From Centroberyx gerrardi (taxonomy: Eukaryota > Chordata > Actinopteri > Beryciformes > Berycidae), in contig NC_135997.1 in the NCBI RefSeq assembly GCF_048128805.1, positions 3,700,470 to 3,764,469 on the forward strand: a DNA stretch of 64,000 nt, given 5' to 3'. Every line of letters starts with the position of its first letter. Position 1 is the first letter of the stretch. The translations under genes and the position numbers were made by a program. The notes below the pieces were generated by a model. That model did not search any database. It worked only from the letters and a program-made list of their open reading frames with translations, and was not told where the DNA came from. Shown here piece by piece: positions 1-16,129 of the stretch.

Positions 1-798
1 TCGGAACCTGAGTGGTTTGTTATTATTGGACTTGTGTGCTAGTCATGGATTGTGCATAACAAACACCATGTTTTAAAAATAGGAGGTTCTTAAGTGTACA
101 CGATACCAGAGCACCTGGGGTCAACTTTATCAGAACCATTTGCACATTTCATTTTGAGCGAGGAATCAACCAAAACCGAAACGAAAGTCTTTGCCTGCAG
201 AAGCTTCACCTAAGTAATCGGTGTGAATCGGAATGAACTCTGTGACATGGCATCCATTTCTCTGCTGCGATGTTCTGAGGATCAGTTAGAGGGGGTGGAA
301 AAAATAATGGTTACAATATAATTCAATCCAATACAATAGCCCTGCAATAAATACCAGCTTTGTGAAGCTCATAATGTTCAGTTTTTATAGACTGTGTCAC
401 AGAGGTGTTGATTCAACTCTGTGGTCATTTTTGAGGCCGTAGTTTGTGGTGTTGTTTAGCAAATATCCCTTTAAGTGTCCTACAGTCAATGTTGGTGAGG
501 CTGTACTTGTGATCACTCTTGTCTTTGCCAGTGCAGTTTGCCTGTGTTTGGCACGTCGTCATGATTTTTGAGACTTTTTTGAGAACTTCATATGACTCAT
601 TTTTGTAGCTGCCTTTGTAGTTTTGATGTAGTTACTTCAAATGTAATGTCCTTTTGTAGTGTTTCTGTTATTTTGTCCACCCTCTGTAAATGACAATTAC
701 AAAGGCAGCTACACAATGAGTCATATTCAGTTGAATATCAATTAGCAGTATGTGTCAGCTTTAAAAGAGGCCTGATAATCACCATTTTTATAAGTGAG
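1..798. other. Left edge, no gene recognised
   Basis: AT-rich sequence downstream of the minus-strand exons at 1,014-1,277, so probably intron or 3' part of that gene. I see no further exon with convincing splice sites here. Confidence 0.4.
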
Positions 799-934
799 AT
801 TCTTTTTATTTATATATATATATTTTTTCCTTTTTATTAGAAAGTCAAGAGTGGAGGAAAGACTGGGGTAGAGAGAGTGAGGGGGATGACATGTGACAAA
901 GGTCCTGGGCTGGATTTGAACCCAGGACATTGAG
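799..934 (-). repeat. 5'-truncated tRNA-derived SINE
   Basis: Read on the minus strand, the segment opens with a Pol III B-box-like sequence (GGTTCAAATCC), continues with the CAGGACCTTTGT...CATGTCATCCCCC body found in a common teleost SINE, then a pyrimidine-rich stretch, and ends in an A-rich, TA-repeat tail near 800. The A-box half of the tRNA head is absent, so this is a 5'-truncated copy. It lies in the presumed intron of the unidentified left-edge gene. Family assignment is from memory. Confidence 0.7.
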
Positions 935-1013
935 GTTAGTTGTGTGTTTCATAACATAACATAAGACAATTGACTGGCACTTTGTTGATGTGTGACTGCA
1001 TGAATTTCTTTAC

Positions 1014-1277
1014 CTCTCCAGGTACAATGACCACTTCTCGCTGGACCCTGATGTCTTTAATTTTCGTACGTTTTTTCTCAACTCCCTGGAGCCAGTATTG
1101 CTCCATTTTCTGAAATTAAAAGAGCAAATTAGGCTGTCAACATTTACACTACAATAATTTCTAATTACAATCATTTAACTGGCTGCATGAAATACAAATC
1201 AGCTAAAAATGGTATGGTTACCTCAGTGGTGCTATCCTGTCGTGAATGTTGGCTACCGCTGACGGAATAGGTTACAT
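1014..1277 (-). CDS. Unidentified protein, two internal exons of a partial gene
   Basis: Two exons on the minus strand look coding, but I do not recognise the product. Exon A (1,277 down to 1,222, 56 nt) follows a TTTGACAG acceptor and ends at GAG|GTAACC. Exon B (1,109 down to 1,014, 96 nt) follows TAATTTCAG and ends at GAG|GTAAAG. The intron between them is 112 bp, typical for fish. Exon A is open in only one frame, which joins exon B in phase. The peptide reads DVTYSVSGSQHSRQDSTTE, then KMEQYWLQGVEKK, then a basic stretch ending in REVVIVPGE. It is hydrophilic and charged, with no signal peptide or membrane segment. Upstream exons should lie at higher coordinates and downstream exons below 1,014 or off the window; neither was found. 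Two independent pairs of good splice sites make chance unlikely, but the call is not certain. Confidence 0.5.
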
Positions 1278-1596
1278 CTGTCAAAGAAAGAGAGAGCGAC
1301 AGAGAGAGAGAGAGAGAGAAATGGTGGGGGATTGAAAGATATACAAGTTGTGTATATAAGGGCTATATTGACACAATTTTAGATAGCTTGGAGAATTTGT
1401 ACTGCATAGCACACTCAGCACAATGCTCTAGCAATGGACACTTATTTTGCTGTTTCCAAACACAAATTAAAAATGCTGCTCATAGTGCAGAATGAAGTTT
1501 GGCTAGGGAGGTTAACATTGCTGATCCCAGAACAGATAATTTGTTACTTGATAATATTTAATGAACACTAGTTTAACTTTGCCCTGTGAACAGGAC
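1278..1596. other. Non-coding flank with short (GA)n
   Basis: Contains a short GA run near 1,290-1,320 and otherwise unremarkable AT-rich sequence, probably intron of the minus-strand gene. Confidence 0.4.
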
Positions 1597-1827
1597 AGAA
1601 AATAAATCTGCTCCCAGAACAGGCATGAGTCTTATAACCTACTGTAAATAAATCTGCCCCAAGAACAAGCTTGAGTCTTATAACCTACTGTAAATAAATC
1701 TGCCCCAAGAACAAGCTTGAGTCTTATAACCTACTGTAAATAAATCTGCTCCCAGAACAGGCATGAGTCTTATAACCTACTGTAAATAAATCTGCCCCCA
1801 GAACAAGCTTGAGTCTTATAGCCTACT
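1597..1827. repeat. 46-bp tandem repeat, five units
   Basis: Five consecutive units recur at exactly 46-bp spacing, as shown by the shared step at 1,620, 1,666, 1,712, 1,758 and 1,804. Two unit types alternate: A (GCTCCCAGAACAGGCATGAG) and B (GCCCCAAGAACAAGCTTGAG, or a near variant), in the order A-B-B-A-B. Each unit ends in CTTATAACCTACTGTAAATA. Confidence 0.9.
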
Positions 1828-1881
1828 GTGCTCGGGGCAGATATAGGACAAGACTGCCCAAATACTAAATGATCCAGAATT

Positions 1882-2015
1882 CTTCTCTTCCCCCATAACT
1901 AGTTTAATTCTGCCCTGGGAACAGGACAGAAAATAAATGAGTCTTATAGTCTACTGTAAATAAATCTGCCCCCAGAGTTTTATAATCTACTGTGCTCGGG
2001 GCAGTTAGGACAAGA
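1882..2015. repeat. Diverged second copy of the array region
   Basis: The flank of the 46-bp array (AACAGGACAGAAAATAAAT ... GTGCTCGGGGCAG ... GGACAAGACTGCC) is repeated here with about 1.5 collapsed units inside. The whole block therefore looks duplicated, followed by expansion of the left copy. Confidence 0.75.
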
Positions 2016-2945
2016 CTGCCTACACACCGGGGGGAAAGCAAGGTGAAGGTGTTTATTTCTGCCTAAAACAAGTTAAATAAAACTAATTATGCTATGTAGC
2101 CAGCTAACATTAGCTAGCACACAAGCCATGACCAAAGAATATGTAGCTGGCTATGTCTAACTGATCTCTATGGCCGTGATCACTAACATTTAATAACTAC
2201 TAGCTAACAGCTAACTTGTTTACATAGTCAGCAAACTGTTACACCTGAGCACTTGTCTCTTTCTATTTAACAGGGAAGTTAATAAATTGTGAATGAAACA
2301 CCTACAACTAGCTGACTTTCCTCTGTCTTTGACAATGCCAGCTCTGCCCGCCTCCTCTCTTTTTTGATTGGTCGCCTGACTGAACCAATCATAACAGTTC
2401 CTGCCCTGAGAAGATGTTTCAATAAGCAAAACTCCTATCTGCGTTCTCAGCAGGGGTGGGGAAATGCTGACGTCAGTGTGGGACGTTGTCAGAAGGTGCA
2501 AGGAGCACTTTGAGGAACTCCTAAACCTGGCACACATACCCTCTGTTCAGGAGGCAGTGCTTGAGGTTTTGTGGGGCATCAGTCAATGTCCTTGGTAGAG
2601 TCCACTAGAGGAGCGAGAAAGCTCCACAGGGGCAAAGTACTGGGGATGCACAAGAAATGCTGAAGGCTTTGGATGTTGTTGGGCTGTCGTGTTAGACACG
2701 TCTCATCAATGTCACCTGGATTATGCGAAAAGTGCCTTTGGATTAGCATAAAATGGTGGTCCTCATTTTTTAAAAAGGGGACCAAAGGGGGTGTTCCAAT
2801 TAAAAAGGAATCACGCAGCTCAGTTCCCTGGGAAAGCCTGTACCAAGGTGCTGGAAAGGACTTGCTCTACAACATTGCCCTCCACACAAAAATTGTCCAC
2901 TGTGTTACCACCAACTTCTTGTTTAGTAATTTTATGGCTTCAAGG

Positions 2946-2948
<3 letters not shown>
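2016..2948. other. Intergenic, no gene recognised
   Basis: Contains a TAGCTAGC/TTAGCTAGC-rich stretch near 2,090-2,215 of a kind also seen near the pole3 and kmt5b starts. The open frames here match no family I know and lack coding character. Confidence 0.4.

Positions 2949-3000
<52 letters not shown>
2949..3000. repeat. (CT)n microsatellite
   Basis: About 26 uninterrupted CT units. The apparent Ser-Leu proteins across it are translation of the repeat. Confidence 0.97.
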
Positions 3001-3003
<3 letters not shown>

Positions 3004-3679
3004 GGCTAAACCTGCATCAAGGTGTGTTGACTGTGACTGTTGACTGTCTTTAACATAAATCGACGTGTAAATGTTTGAAGTGCAAGCTTGTTGTCACAAA
3101 TAAGGATTTTCCTGCTGTCATGAGAGAGAATTTAGCAAAGAAGACTGAACTCAATCCTGGAAGCCAGTTTTAAGTTTTCAGATGAGTAGGGTTTTCAGAT
3201 GTTATTAACCATTAAGACTATAAATTGGAGTATTCATAGGTAAGGGCAGCAGCTCTTATGTGATGACAACCACACTATAAATGAGTTTAGGTATACAAAT
3301 GCAAATATGTTACGTAATATGGTTATTTGTCTGAAAGTATTTATTTATTGCATCCACCAAGACCAACACAGGTTCATAAAGTTTTGTGAAATGAGCCTGA
3401 GCTCTGAAACGCAGATATGGACATGAATCATGTGGAAATTACGTTCCTCCAGCACAAATTGGATTATGTGACAATAGTACAAATTGGACACATCGTTTTC
3501 TCCTGTTCGTCACATGAAAAGACTAGCTAAAATTTCAACTTGACTAAATTTAAATCTAGTCAAGTAAAATAGCTTTGGTTACGGTTAGGTTAAAGTTTTG
3601 GTCATGGTTCAGTAAGAACAACTTGCACTAAACTGTGAGTGAAGTTTTCACTCACAGTAGAAAATTTGTTGTACTGAGT

Positions 3680-3735
3680 TGGGAATTGAACCCGGGTCGC
3701 CGCCCATCCGTCACTTTCCACTGCACTATTTCAAT
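3680..3735 (-). repeat. tRNA-like SINE head fragment
   Basis: On the minus strand both internal Pol III promoter boxes can be read: an A box (TAGTGCAGTGG) and, about 35 nt on, a B box (GGTTCAATTCC). The acceptor and T stems do not pair, so it is not a functional tRNA. A SINE head or tRNA pseudogene is the best reading. Confidence 0.4.
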
Positions 3736-4550
3736 GTCAAACTTCTGTTTTCCCACTTTTTGTGCACAGAGCATGTTATATGCATTTTAAGACATTATGC
3801 TCTTTTCACAAAATTTCAGGATGCCATGGCTGATTCAGACTCTAGCCAGCCTTTTCATTTCATGTTGTTTTGGAACCTTAAGCCTCTGCAACATCATTTC
3901 CTGATGGTGTTGGAGGTTAGCATGGTTCAGTGGAATCTTTTTGACCGAAGAAATTTAATCACACTCAAGAGGGATTGCTCTGCTCTTTCAATTTGTGCCA
4001 AATTGCCAGGGGACCCGTGTAGCAGGGCAACTGATAATTCACCCTTGATTCAGCACAAACACTACTCTCAGAGACGCATTCATTATCCTGCAAGACTCCT
4101 GCCTCAAACCCCAACATCATCGAGTCCCAAACTCTACACAATCCTTCCTTTAAAGTGTTGTACCGATATTGAGTGTTGTACACACAAGCCCATGTTGCTA
4201 GCTTTGGTTCATTAAGCATTCAAGGCTTGTTTGTGCCATTCCCTCCCCTACAGGTTGCCCCTTTGTCTCTTGTTTCTTGTAATGGGATAGAGGAAGGATA
4301 GAGGAAGAGAGGATGTCCGTGGAAGGCAGAGGGAGGAAACCCTGAGAAAGATCTCAGATTATATGGACCAGGGGTCCTTTTACACCTCATGACCAGCTTC
4401 TCAGCCCCCTGCTCAGTTTACCAGTCATCTGATGGATCTTAAATACATCCAACTTAAATAAAAGCCCAGGAGTCAGATTTTTTACAGTTTTAAGGAAAGT
4501 GGGCATGATATTGACATAATTGTTACAACTTTAAAGCAGAATAACTATAG
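3736..4550. other. Intergenic; long open frame without support
   Basis: A 178-codon open frame crosses this stretch on the plus strand, but its product matches nothing I know, composition is ordinary, and no splice or start context supports it. Otherwise nothing seen. Confidence 0.35.
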
Positions 4551-4912
4551 TAAGGAATGGGACGATATATCGAAATTCAATATATCGCAATACAAAAATG
4601 TGACAATACGTATCCTGGGGCAGAAAAATGAATGATATGATATTTTTTCTGCTGTAGTAATCACAAATGAGACGCTTGACCATCACAATTTCACAAGCTC
4701 TCCATCCAAATTATATTATTTACACTTTGTAATGACATTTTTAAGTTGTTGTTTACATTCTAGCAAGTCAGTGACATCACTAGAAAGATTTGTGACTCAG
4801 AAATAAACATAATTCTGCACAGTCAGACTTAGTTCAATGAACTTTTATTTATTACATCGTATCATGGTTATATCAAATAGTGAACATTATCTTGCATATC
4901 GTCCCATCCCTA
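4551..4912. mobile_element. Non-autonomous DNA transposon with ATATCGTCCCAT ends
   Basis: The segment is bounded by imperfect terminal inverted repeats: left AGGAATGGGACGATAT, right ATATCGTCCCATCCCT. The interior is AT-rich and non-coding. I could not read a clean target duplication, so the superfamily (probably hAT) is inferred from the general look. Confidence 0.6.
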
Positions 4913-5338
4913 GTTAATATGCATTAAGTACACAGTATGATCAAAACAAGAAAAAATCAAAACACCGGTGACTTCCCTCAGTGGCTTTTCATTTGTTTGG
5001 GTTGCATTATGTGGCATGATTTTTGGTCTGCTCTCCTCCTAAAGCTTATCACTGTTAGCTTATCAAGTCTTATTGAACATTTCTGTCTTCCCACTTAATG
5101 ATGTGAAACACTGCCATCGATGCCATTCCAAAACCCAACAACTGCTCAGTAGGGATTATACAGTATCTGGTTGTAGAGAAAACACTGACATGCGGCTACA
5201 TTCAACATGCTGTTCAAACCATTAGGTGACCACTAGTGTTTTTTTGATACTGGCACCACTATGCTGGAAGACACTGCTATCTTTGGGAATCAAAATCCAT
5301 GATGGGATGAAGCAGACCTTTTGGTGCGGCTATGTTAG

Positions 5339-5545
5339 TTGTGTTGTGTTGTTGTGTGGAAAATTTCCAGAAATGTAAGAGATAAACAGAGCCCTGATAT
5401 TTCCAACTATGCTGACTGTGTGCAGACAAACCAGAGAGTAAGCTGGACCGACGGTACTAACCTAAAAACAAAAAAAACAACAACAAAAATACACAGCTAT
5501 TATCCTTTAAGCATCTTAAAGGTAAGGTTCACCTGCTGATCAGTA
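5339..5545. repeat. Dispersed repeat copy (shared with 53.2-53.5 kb)
   Basis: The stretch CAACTATGCTGACTGTGTGC plus flanking text (GCTGATAT/CCTGATAT, then acaaacttaaaa...acac...tattatcc) recurs at 53,385-53,505. The open frame through it is therefore repeat sequence, not a gene. Confidence 0.6.
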
Positions 5546-5575
5546 ATCAAGCATTTTAAGATAATCAATAGAGGC

Positions 5576-5875
5576 TTGGGGCCATTCATGAATTTAATTG
5601 ACAATGCATGGTAAGTTCCAATTCAGTTAGTTGGAATGTGAATGTCACCCAGCTCTAAGGAAACAGAACTGGAATTGAATTGGAATGACAGAAAACAGAA
5701 TTGAGTTCCATTAAATTCCATTAAATTCCACTTCTAAGAGAGTTTGTCCTAAACATATCACATCAAACACACATCAATCATAATGTATGTGTTACGATTA
5801 AGTGTTATGCATCAAATACCACCTGAATAGGAATTGGAATTGGAATTGATGAGTTCATTCATGAATTGACCCCAA
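5576..5875. mobile_element. MITE with TTGGGG...CCCCAA inverted ends
   Basis: Imperfect terminal inverted repeats: left TTGGGGCCATTCATGAATT, right ATTCATGAATTGACCCCAA. The interior is rich in GGAATTGGAATT-like motifs. About 300 bp, non-coding; target duplication not clear. Confidence 0.6.
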
Positions 5876-5882
5876 ACGCTGG

Positions 5883-5885
<3 letters not shown>

Positions 5886-5929
<44 letters not shown>
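5886..5929. repeat. (TA)n microsatellite
   Basis: About 21 TA units directly after the MITE. Confidence 0.95.
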
Positions 5930-5934
<5 letters not shown>

Positions 5935-6144
5935 TGATCAAAATGTTTTCACACCCCAGTTTCTTATTTCTGAGGAATTGGCAGCAGCCTAATGTTTGCA
6001 TTAACCAAGTGCCAGTCAACCAGGTATGACACTATTCCTTAAAATGGCATATGAGACGACAAATAGCTCTTGGTATGCTGAACTATAGGGTGCTTCAGCA
6101 TACTGAGAGCTTGCTTAATTATAGGGTGCTCATGGAAAACAGCT

Positions 6145-6233
6145 GGGGGTAGAGGGGTAGAGGGGCAGGGGGGTAGAGGGGCAGGGGGGTAGAGGGATGG
6201 GGGGTTAGAGGGGCAGGGGGTTAGAGGGGGGGG
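6145..6233 (+). repeat. G-rich minisatellite, G-quadruplex potential
   Basis: A repeated GGGGTAGAGGGGCAGG-type unit gives about ten runs of four or more G within 89 bases on the plus strand, with 2-5 base spacers. This fits the usual G4 pattern many times over. Confidence 0.85.
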
Positions 6234-6639
6234 ACTTCACCCTGATAGACGACATTCAAGGTTTCAAGGCAGACTTTGATGTGAGTAATGACGGTTGAGT
6301 GGCCCTATATGTTCTTATTGTCACAGCTCATTGTTTGTCTCGTTCCCATGGTGCATCCGAGAGCGTCAAGAGGTGTATTCAGGCAGGCAGGCAGGCAGTC
6401 AGTCATCAACGCTTCATGAGCTGGCCTCTAGAGGGCGTCTTTGGCTGCGAGCCTCTCTAGTCTATGGCTAAATGCCACCCTGAGTCCCACTCTCTGCCGT
6501 TAGTTTACGGACGGCCGTGTCTTCTGCTGCTCTACAAACTTTAGTAATGTTAGTGGAATTAGGTTAGGGTTAGACTGATAACAGAGTAGCTGAGTGATGC
6601 TCAGTGCATTACTTGAGTTGAACTGAAATGGATTTGATT

Positions 6640-6753
6640 GAACTGAACTGAACTGAACTGAGTTGAGTTGAGTTGAGTTGAGTTGAGTTGAGTTGAGTTG
6701 AGTTGAGTTGAGTTGAGTTGGATTGAATTGAATTGAATTGAATTGAATTGAAT
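6640..6753. repeat. Pentanucleotide array
   Basis: Successive blocks of AACTG, AGTTG and AATTG pentamers, showing a 5-bp array that has changed by point substitution and re-expansion. Confidence 0.95.
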
Positions 6754-7668
6754 TCTAGGATCTGTGCATTTTTTTGTGTTTTGTGTTTATTTTTTTCACC
6801 TTTTGGCTATTGTTTTTATGGGGGAAATGATTATGACAAATATGATATAGTGTATATACTATGTATGTCTGTAAGTAGCTATGTATAGCTCTATAAACAT
6901 TATTTTATTTTATTTTTATCATAATGTTTTACATTTTATCTTTAATATGTCCCCTTTTGAACTGTGTAACACAGTATGTGTTTATACCTTGTACAATAAA
7001 CCATTCACTTTATCATCATATATTTATCACTAATGACTAATTTGTGATTTTGTTCTCTTAACCCTGTAAATCTTTATTTTCTTTTTAATTTTGACTGAAT
7101 GTTTGACTGCCTGAAACACGAATGAAATTTTGTCCACAAAAATATATATTGTCGCACTCTCTAGAAAAGTCTCTTAATTGAAGGTGGCTTTAATCACGAT
7201 TGGATTGTGGCAGGAATTCACTCAATAAAATGAAGATTAAAGTTGGTGGGCCTATTGACTAGCTGCTGGCAAATCCAGTAGGGGGCAAATTAATCTAAAA
7301 TAACTCATCAAGGTTTGTAGCTATTGATTCATTTGATTTGGTTATAGATTGGATTGATGAAGGATCACAAGTCACAGTGTTCTGGTTGCAAATGGCTGTG
7401 GGGTAGAGACCTCCAGAGAAAATGTTTTCTTCTCCTTTTAATCCAGTTCAAAGAGACAAGCCCTGTGTACTCAGCCTTGCTTCCCCTGACAATACTTGGG
7501 CCTCAAAAAATCAATAGAAGAATTTGTAAAGCACAGAAATTAGACCAAGGAACAAGTGGTGAGAGCTTCTGAGTGCAAAATATATGAAAAAGGTCAAGTA
7601 GGATGGGATAGGGGAGCTGAACGTTGTTTAAAAATTTCCCTTGAGTATAGCAACTGAGCTGTGGAAAA
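6754..7668. other. Intergenic, no gene recognised
   Basis: AT-rich sequence with a TACCTTGTACAATAAACC stretch near 6,990 resembling a retroelement or mRNA 3' end. No coding segment found on either strand. Confidence 0.35.
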
Positions 7669-8072
<404 letters not shown>

Positions 8073-8429
8073 GAGAAGGAGAATAGAATGGGAATGTAAT
8101 TACATCACAAGCTGCCCTCTGCCTTGTAGGAATGAAACACAACTCCCCTCGTGTCTCATGCTGGTGTAACGTGACGTTACAGTGCTGAACCGGCTTGACG
8201 ATGGACGGATGGACGCGACGTGTCCAACTTTAAAACCAGGGAGTTCACAGACAAAGAATTAATCAAAATAAAGAAAAACATATTTGCAACCACCACTAAG
8301 ATGTTAGTTTGAAGTATTTTGCTACTGTATGTTACAAAGCAGAAAACTTAATTTAAACAATTCAGCAATGGTAAATCATGTGTTCAGAAACACCATGGAA
8401 CCCCTTTCTATTTTTCTCTCATTTACCTA

Positions 8430-8500
8430 TTTAATAATAACAATCATCATCATCATCATCTTTATTTATATAGCACTTTTCAAAACACATTTACCAAACA
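8430..8500 (+). repeat. Retroelement-tail-like motif
   Basis: (ATC)n followed by TTTATTTATATAGCACTTTT, a very common teleost dispersed-repeat end. Exact family not determinable by eye. Confidence 0.5.
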
Positions 8501-9015
8501 TTTTACACTTTACTTTAATGTAAAAACAAGGTAAGAGATTTCTTTAAAAGTAAAATGAAATACAAAGACATCACTTCAAACATCATTATTCCAATTCTCA
8601 GCATTACAGAAAACAGAAAACATTTCTTGTTAACATAAAGATGGCATTTAAACATGGAAATTAAAAAAAACAAACATTGCCTGTCCAGAATTATTGGACT
8701 TTTCCTATAAATGCTGAGTTTTTCAAAGTACAGAGAAACCTATCTTTACAGAATCCTGACTATCCTCTCAGATTTTCATGATGCATATTAAGCAGTAGAG
8801 CACATTAGATGATCTCCACTCACCCACTTACTCCCTCTGGTGTTCTGTTGCTATTCCTGGAGCGCATCTCTGAGTCAAAAATGTCCTTCAGGAATCCAAT
8901 AGGAAAACCCTATAAGACCGGTTCTTTACAGTCAACAGTAATGAAATTCATAACTGCACATCAGTCATCATCGGACAACGTGGCAGCGTGGAAACGTGGC
9001 TCAGATCTGCAACAG

Positions 9016-9096
9016 CCGGCCAGCTTCAGACCCATTATCCTGCTCAGTCACAGTTTGAAAAGGATGTTTGAAAGGATGCTCAGCCACTTAGCACCC
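9016..9096 (+). pseudogene. Possible non-LTR reverse transcriptase remnant
   Basis: Within an open frame starting near 8,809, residues 70-96 read PASFRPIILLSHSLKRMFER followed by MLSHLAP. This resembles the YRPISLL...KxxER motif at the start of non-LTR retrotransposon RT domains. No later RT motifs (the catalytic DD) follow and the frame ends at 9,252, so at most this is a decayed fragment. The assignment rests on one motif. Confidence 0.35.
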
Positions 9097-9252
9097 ACAT
9101 GCAGCACTTTGGCCTCTTCTGAGTACGTCAAGCAGCTTTCACAAAACAACTCTACAACACCGGCAATGATCTCACACTCTCAAAATCCATTAAACACAAC
9201 AGAAAAGCAAAAATCCCTGGCAGCAAGCTTCAACTTAGAAAGGACTGGATAA

Positions 9253-10040
9253 AATGTGGTGCAACAGATTCACCTCCCAAAACTGGAGTTTCCCCACTAG
9301 GAGCATCTGTGGAAAGAGATTAGTGCCAGCAGAGATTATATTTGACTTGGATAAATGTTAATTTGTCATGCTCATATTGAACCAAATTGGAAAAAAATGA
9401 TGATTTCAAAAATTGAATTTGTAAGGCACATGCAATGGCTTTAAATTGAATGTGATGTGGCCATGTCCATACATGACATACACTCTCTAACGTGGTTTTC
9501 ATTCTTTTTACAAGAGAGAAAAAAGCCTGAATCGAAATGTTGTCCTTTATTTGTTTGTTGCAAGTCCAGTATATGCAGTGATGTATTGGTAAGTGAAAAG
9601 GAGGGTGAATTGTGATCTCCAGTTGGTGATCAAAAGGCAAACCACCAACATAAACAGAAATCAATCTTAATTTCAGAATTTTTTTTTTTTTCACCTTAAA
9701 ATATGATATTCTCATATAACTGCTTACTGTGATGTACATTCTGAACTAGCCTACATATAAAGATTTACATTGTCAACTTGTCAACAAAAATTGACCAAAC
9801 TCGGTTTCTAAAATTTTCGGAGTGATTATTTGCTTTGTTCCTTTTATTTTACAGCAAGTTGCAACTTTGTTAAGAAAAGTTCTGTGTAAATATAATTCAC
9901 AACACTGTTATTCACGGTGTTGCCTGCTACAGTGTCAGTGTGCCGTTCACTGGCAGTAAAGTGAAACTGCGGCTTTGTTCCATCACTAAGATGCAATATG
10001 TTTCCTGTGCTTTTATGTAACAGTGTCTCTCTTTCCTGTT
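9253..10040. other. Intergenic, no gene recognised
   Basis: AT-rich. A segment near 9,620-9,665 (CTCCAGTTGGTGATCAAAA) recurs at 47,330-47,350, so part of this is a dispersed repeat. Confidence 0.4.
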
Positions 10041-10054
10041 TGTAAACTGTGTTT

Positions 10055-10105
10055 TACAAAAGTGCTATATGAATAAAGTTGTCATTATTATTATTTTTTA
10101 AGTAG
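10055..10105 (+). repeat. LINE/SINE 3'-tail-like sequence
   Basis: AAAGTGCTATATGAATAAAG followed by TTATTATTATT matches the widespread fish retroelement tail (gtgctatataaataaa plus short tandem repeat). Confidence 0.55.
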
Positions 10106-10717
10106 TAGCAATAGTAGTAGGACCTTTTTATTACACACCTACATACAAAAACACGTACAAAAAAGTGTGCATAAATGCATACAAAACTGCTAGGGGTACA
10201 TTTAATACATACAATTACTGGAAATCCTCAGAGAAAAGTTAGTAAATTTACATTTATGAATCTAAAATGTAGCCATTAAGATAATAAAATTATTTGTTAG
10301 AACATTTTACAATCAGACATTTGTGTTCATCATATAACATATGTTACAATATATATATAAATAAAATAAAATAGTAAATGCATATGAAAGACTAAAAAAT
10401 ATTCCTTTACAACAAAAAACATTATTCCTCTCTAAATGAATTACAATAAATTTCGACAGCCTTGACAGTTTTTTTCTGGTTCAATATCTTTATTTAAAGA
10501 AAGTACACAGTCACAGTTACAGCAAAAAGTGGATTGACGTGACAAACATAATATTAGACATTGTACCTAGTTTAATACATCCATGCATTGTACACGTGAC
10601 ATTAAGTAAAAAAAAACACAAGACTTCACATACATTTAGAGTTTTTCCTGCTTTTCAATTTTGTATATTTTGCAGTAACTTAAAATAATGTATCTGGGGA
10701 TTTCTCTAGTCATATAT
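10106..10717. other. Upstream flank of rpl12
   Basis: AT-rich, no gene seen. TTTATTTAAAGAAAG near 10,490 could be a minus-strand poly(A) signal, but no minus-strand exon is visible nearby. Confidence 0.35.
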
Positions 10718-10810
10718 GACGTCACGCTACGCTACGAGAACTCAAAGAGAAATTATCGCGTTACTTCGTGGAGGTATAAATTCCTCCGCCGCCATTGCTC
10801 GGTCTTTCCT
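10718..10810 (+). promoter_or_regulatory. rpl12: rpl12 core promoter with CRE, TATA and TOP start
   Basis: A palindromic cAMP-response element (TGACGTCA) lies at 10,718-10,725 and a TATAAA at 10,775-10,780. About 29 bases further on, a pyrimidine tract (CTTTCCTTTGTCCC) begins near 10,804. That is the expected start of a 5' terminal oligopyrimidine (TOP) mRNA, which puts translation of ribosomal protein mRNAs under mTOR/LARP1 control. The start site is inferred from TATA spacing and the tract. Confidence 0.75.
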
Positions 10811-10919
10811 TTGTCCCTTTAGCGGTGAAGGTGTAACAGTAATCGGTCGTCCCGAATCCGGGTTCATCCGACACCCTCACCAACCCAGCTGAAGTGACCT
10901 CAACTTCTACAGCAGCAAC

Positions 10920-16077
<5,158 letters not shown>

Positions 16078-16090
16078 ACTGAGGACAAGA

Positions 16091-16096
16091 AATAAA
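16091..16096 (+). terminator. rpl12: rpl12 poly(A) signal
   Basis: AATAAA 14 bases after the stop codon, followed by a GT-rich stretch. This gives the very short 3' UTR usual for ribosomal protein genes. Confidence 0.9.
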
Positions 16097-16129
16097 ATTT
16101 GTTTACAAAAAGTGTAATGTCTTGACTTT

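Noticed and set aside
1597-1827. CRISPR-like regular repeat
   Set aside because: Units are contiguous 46-bp tandem copies without variable spacers, in a vertebrate genome.
3670-3745. Functional tRNA gene on the minus strand
   Set aside because: A and B boxes are present but acceptor and T stems do not pair; treated as a SINE or tRNA relic.
3679-4215. 178-codon plus-strand frame
   Set aside because: It starts in a tRNA-like repeat, shows no domain or coding bias, and lacks promoter or splice context; length is within chance for 64 kb.
6550-6575. Telomere-like TTAGGG repeat
   Set aside because: Only one or two imperfect units (GTTAGGGTTAG); the same is true of GGTTAGG text near 58,865-58,930.
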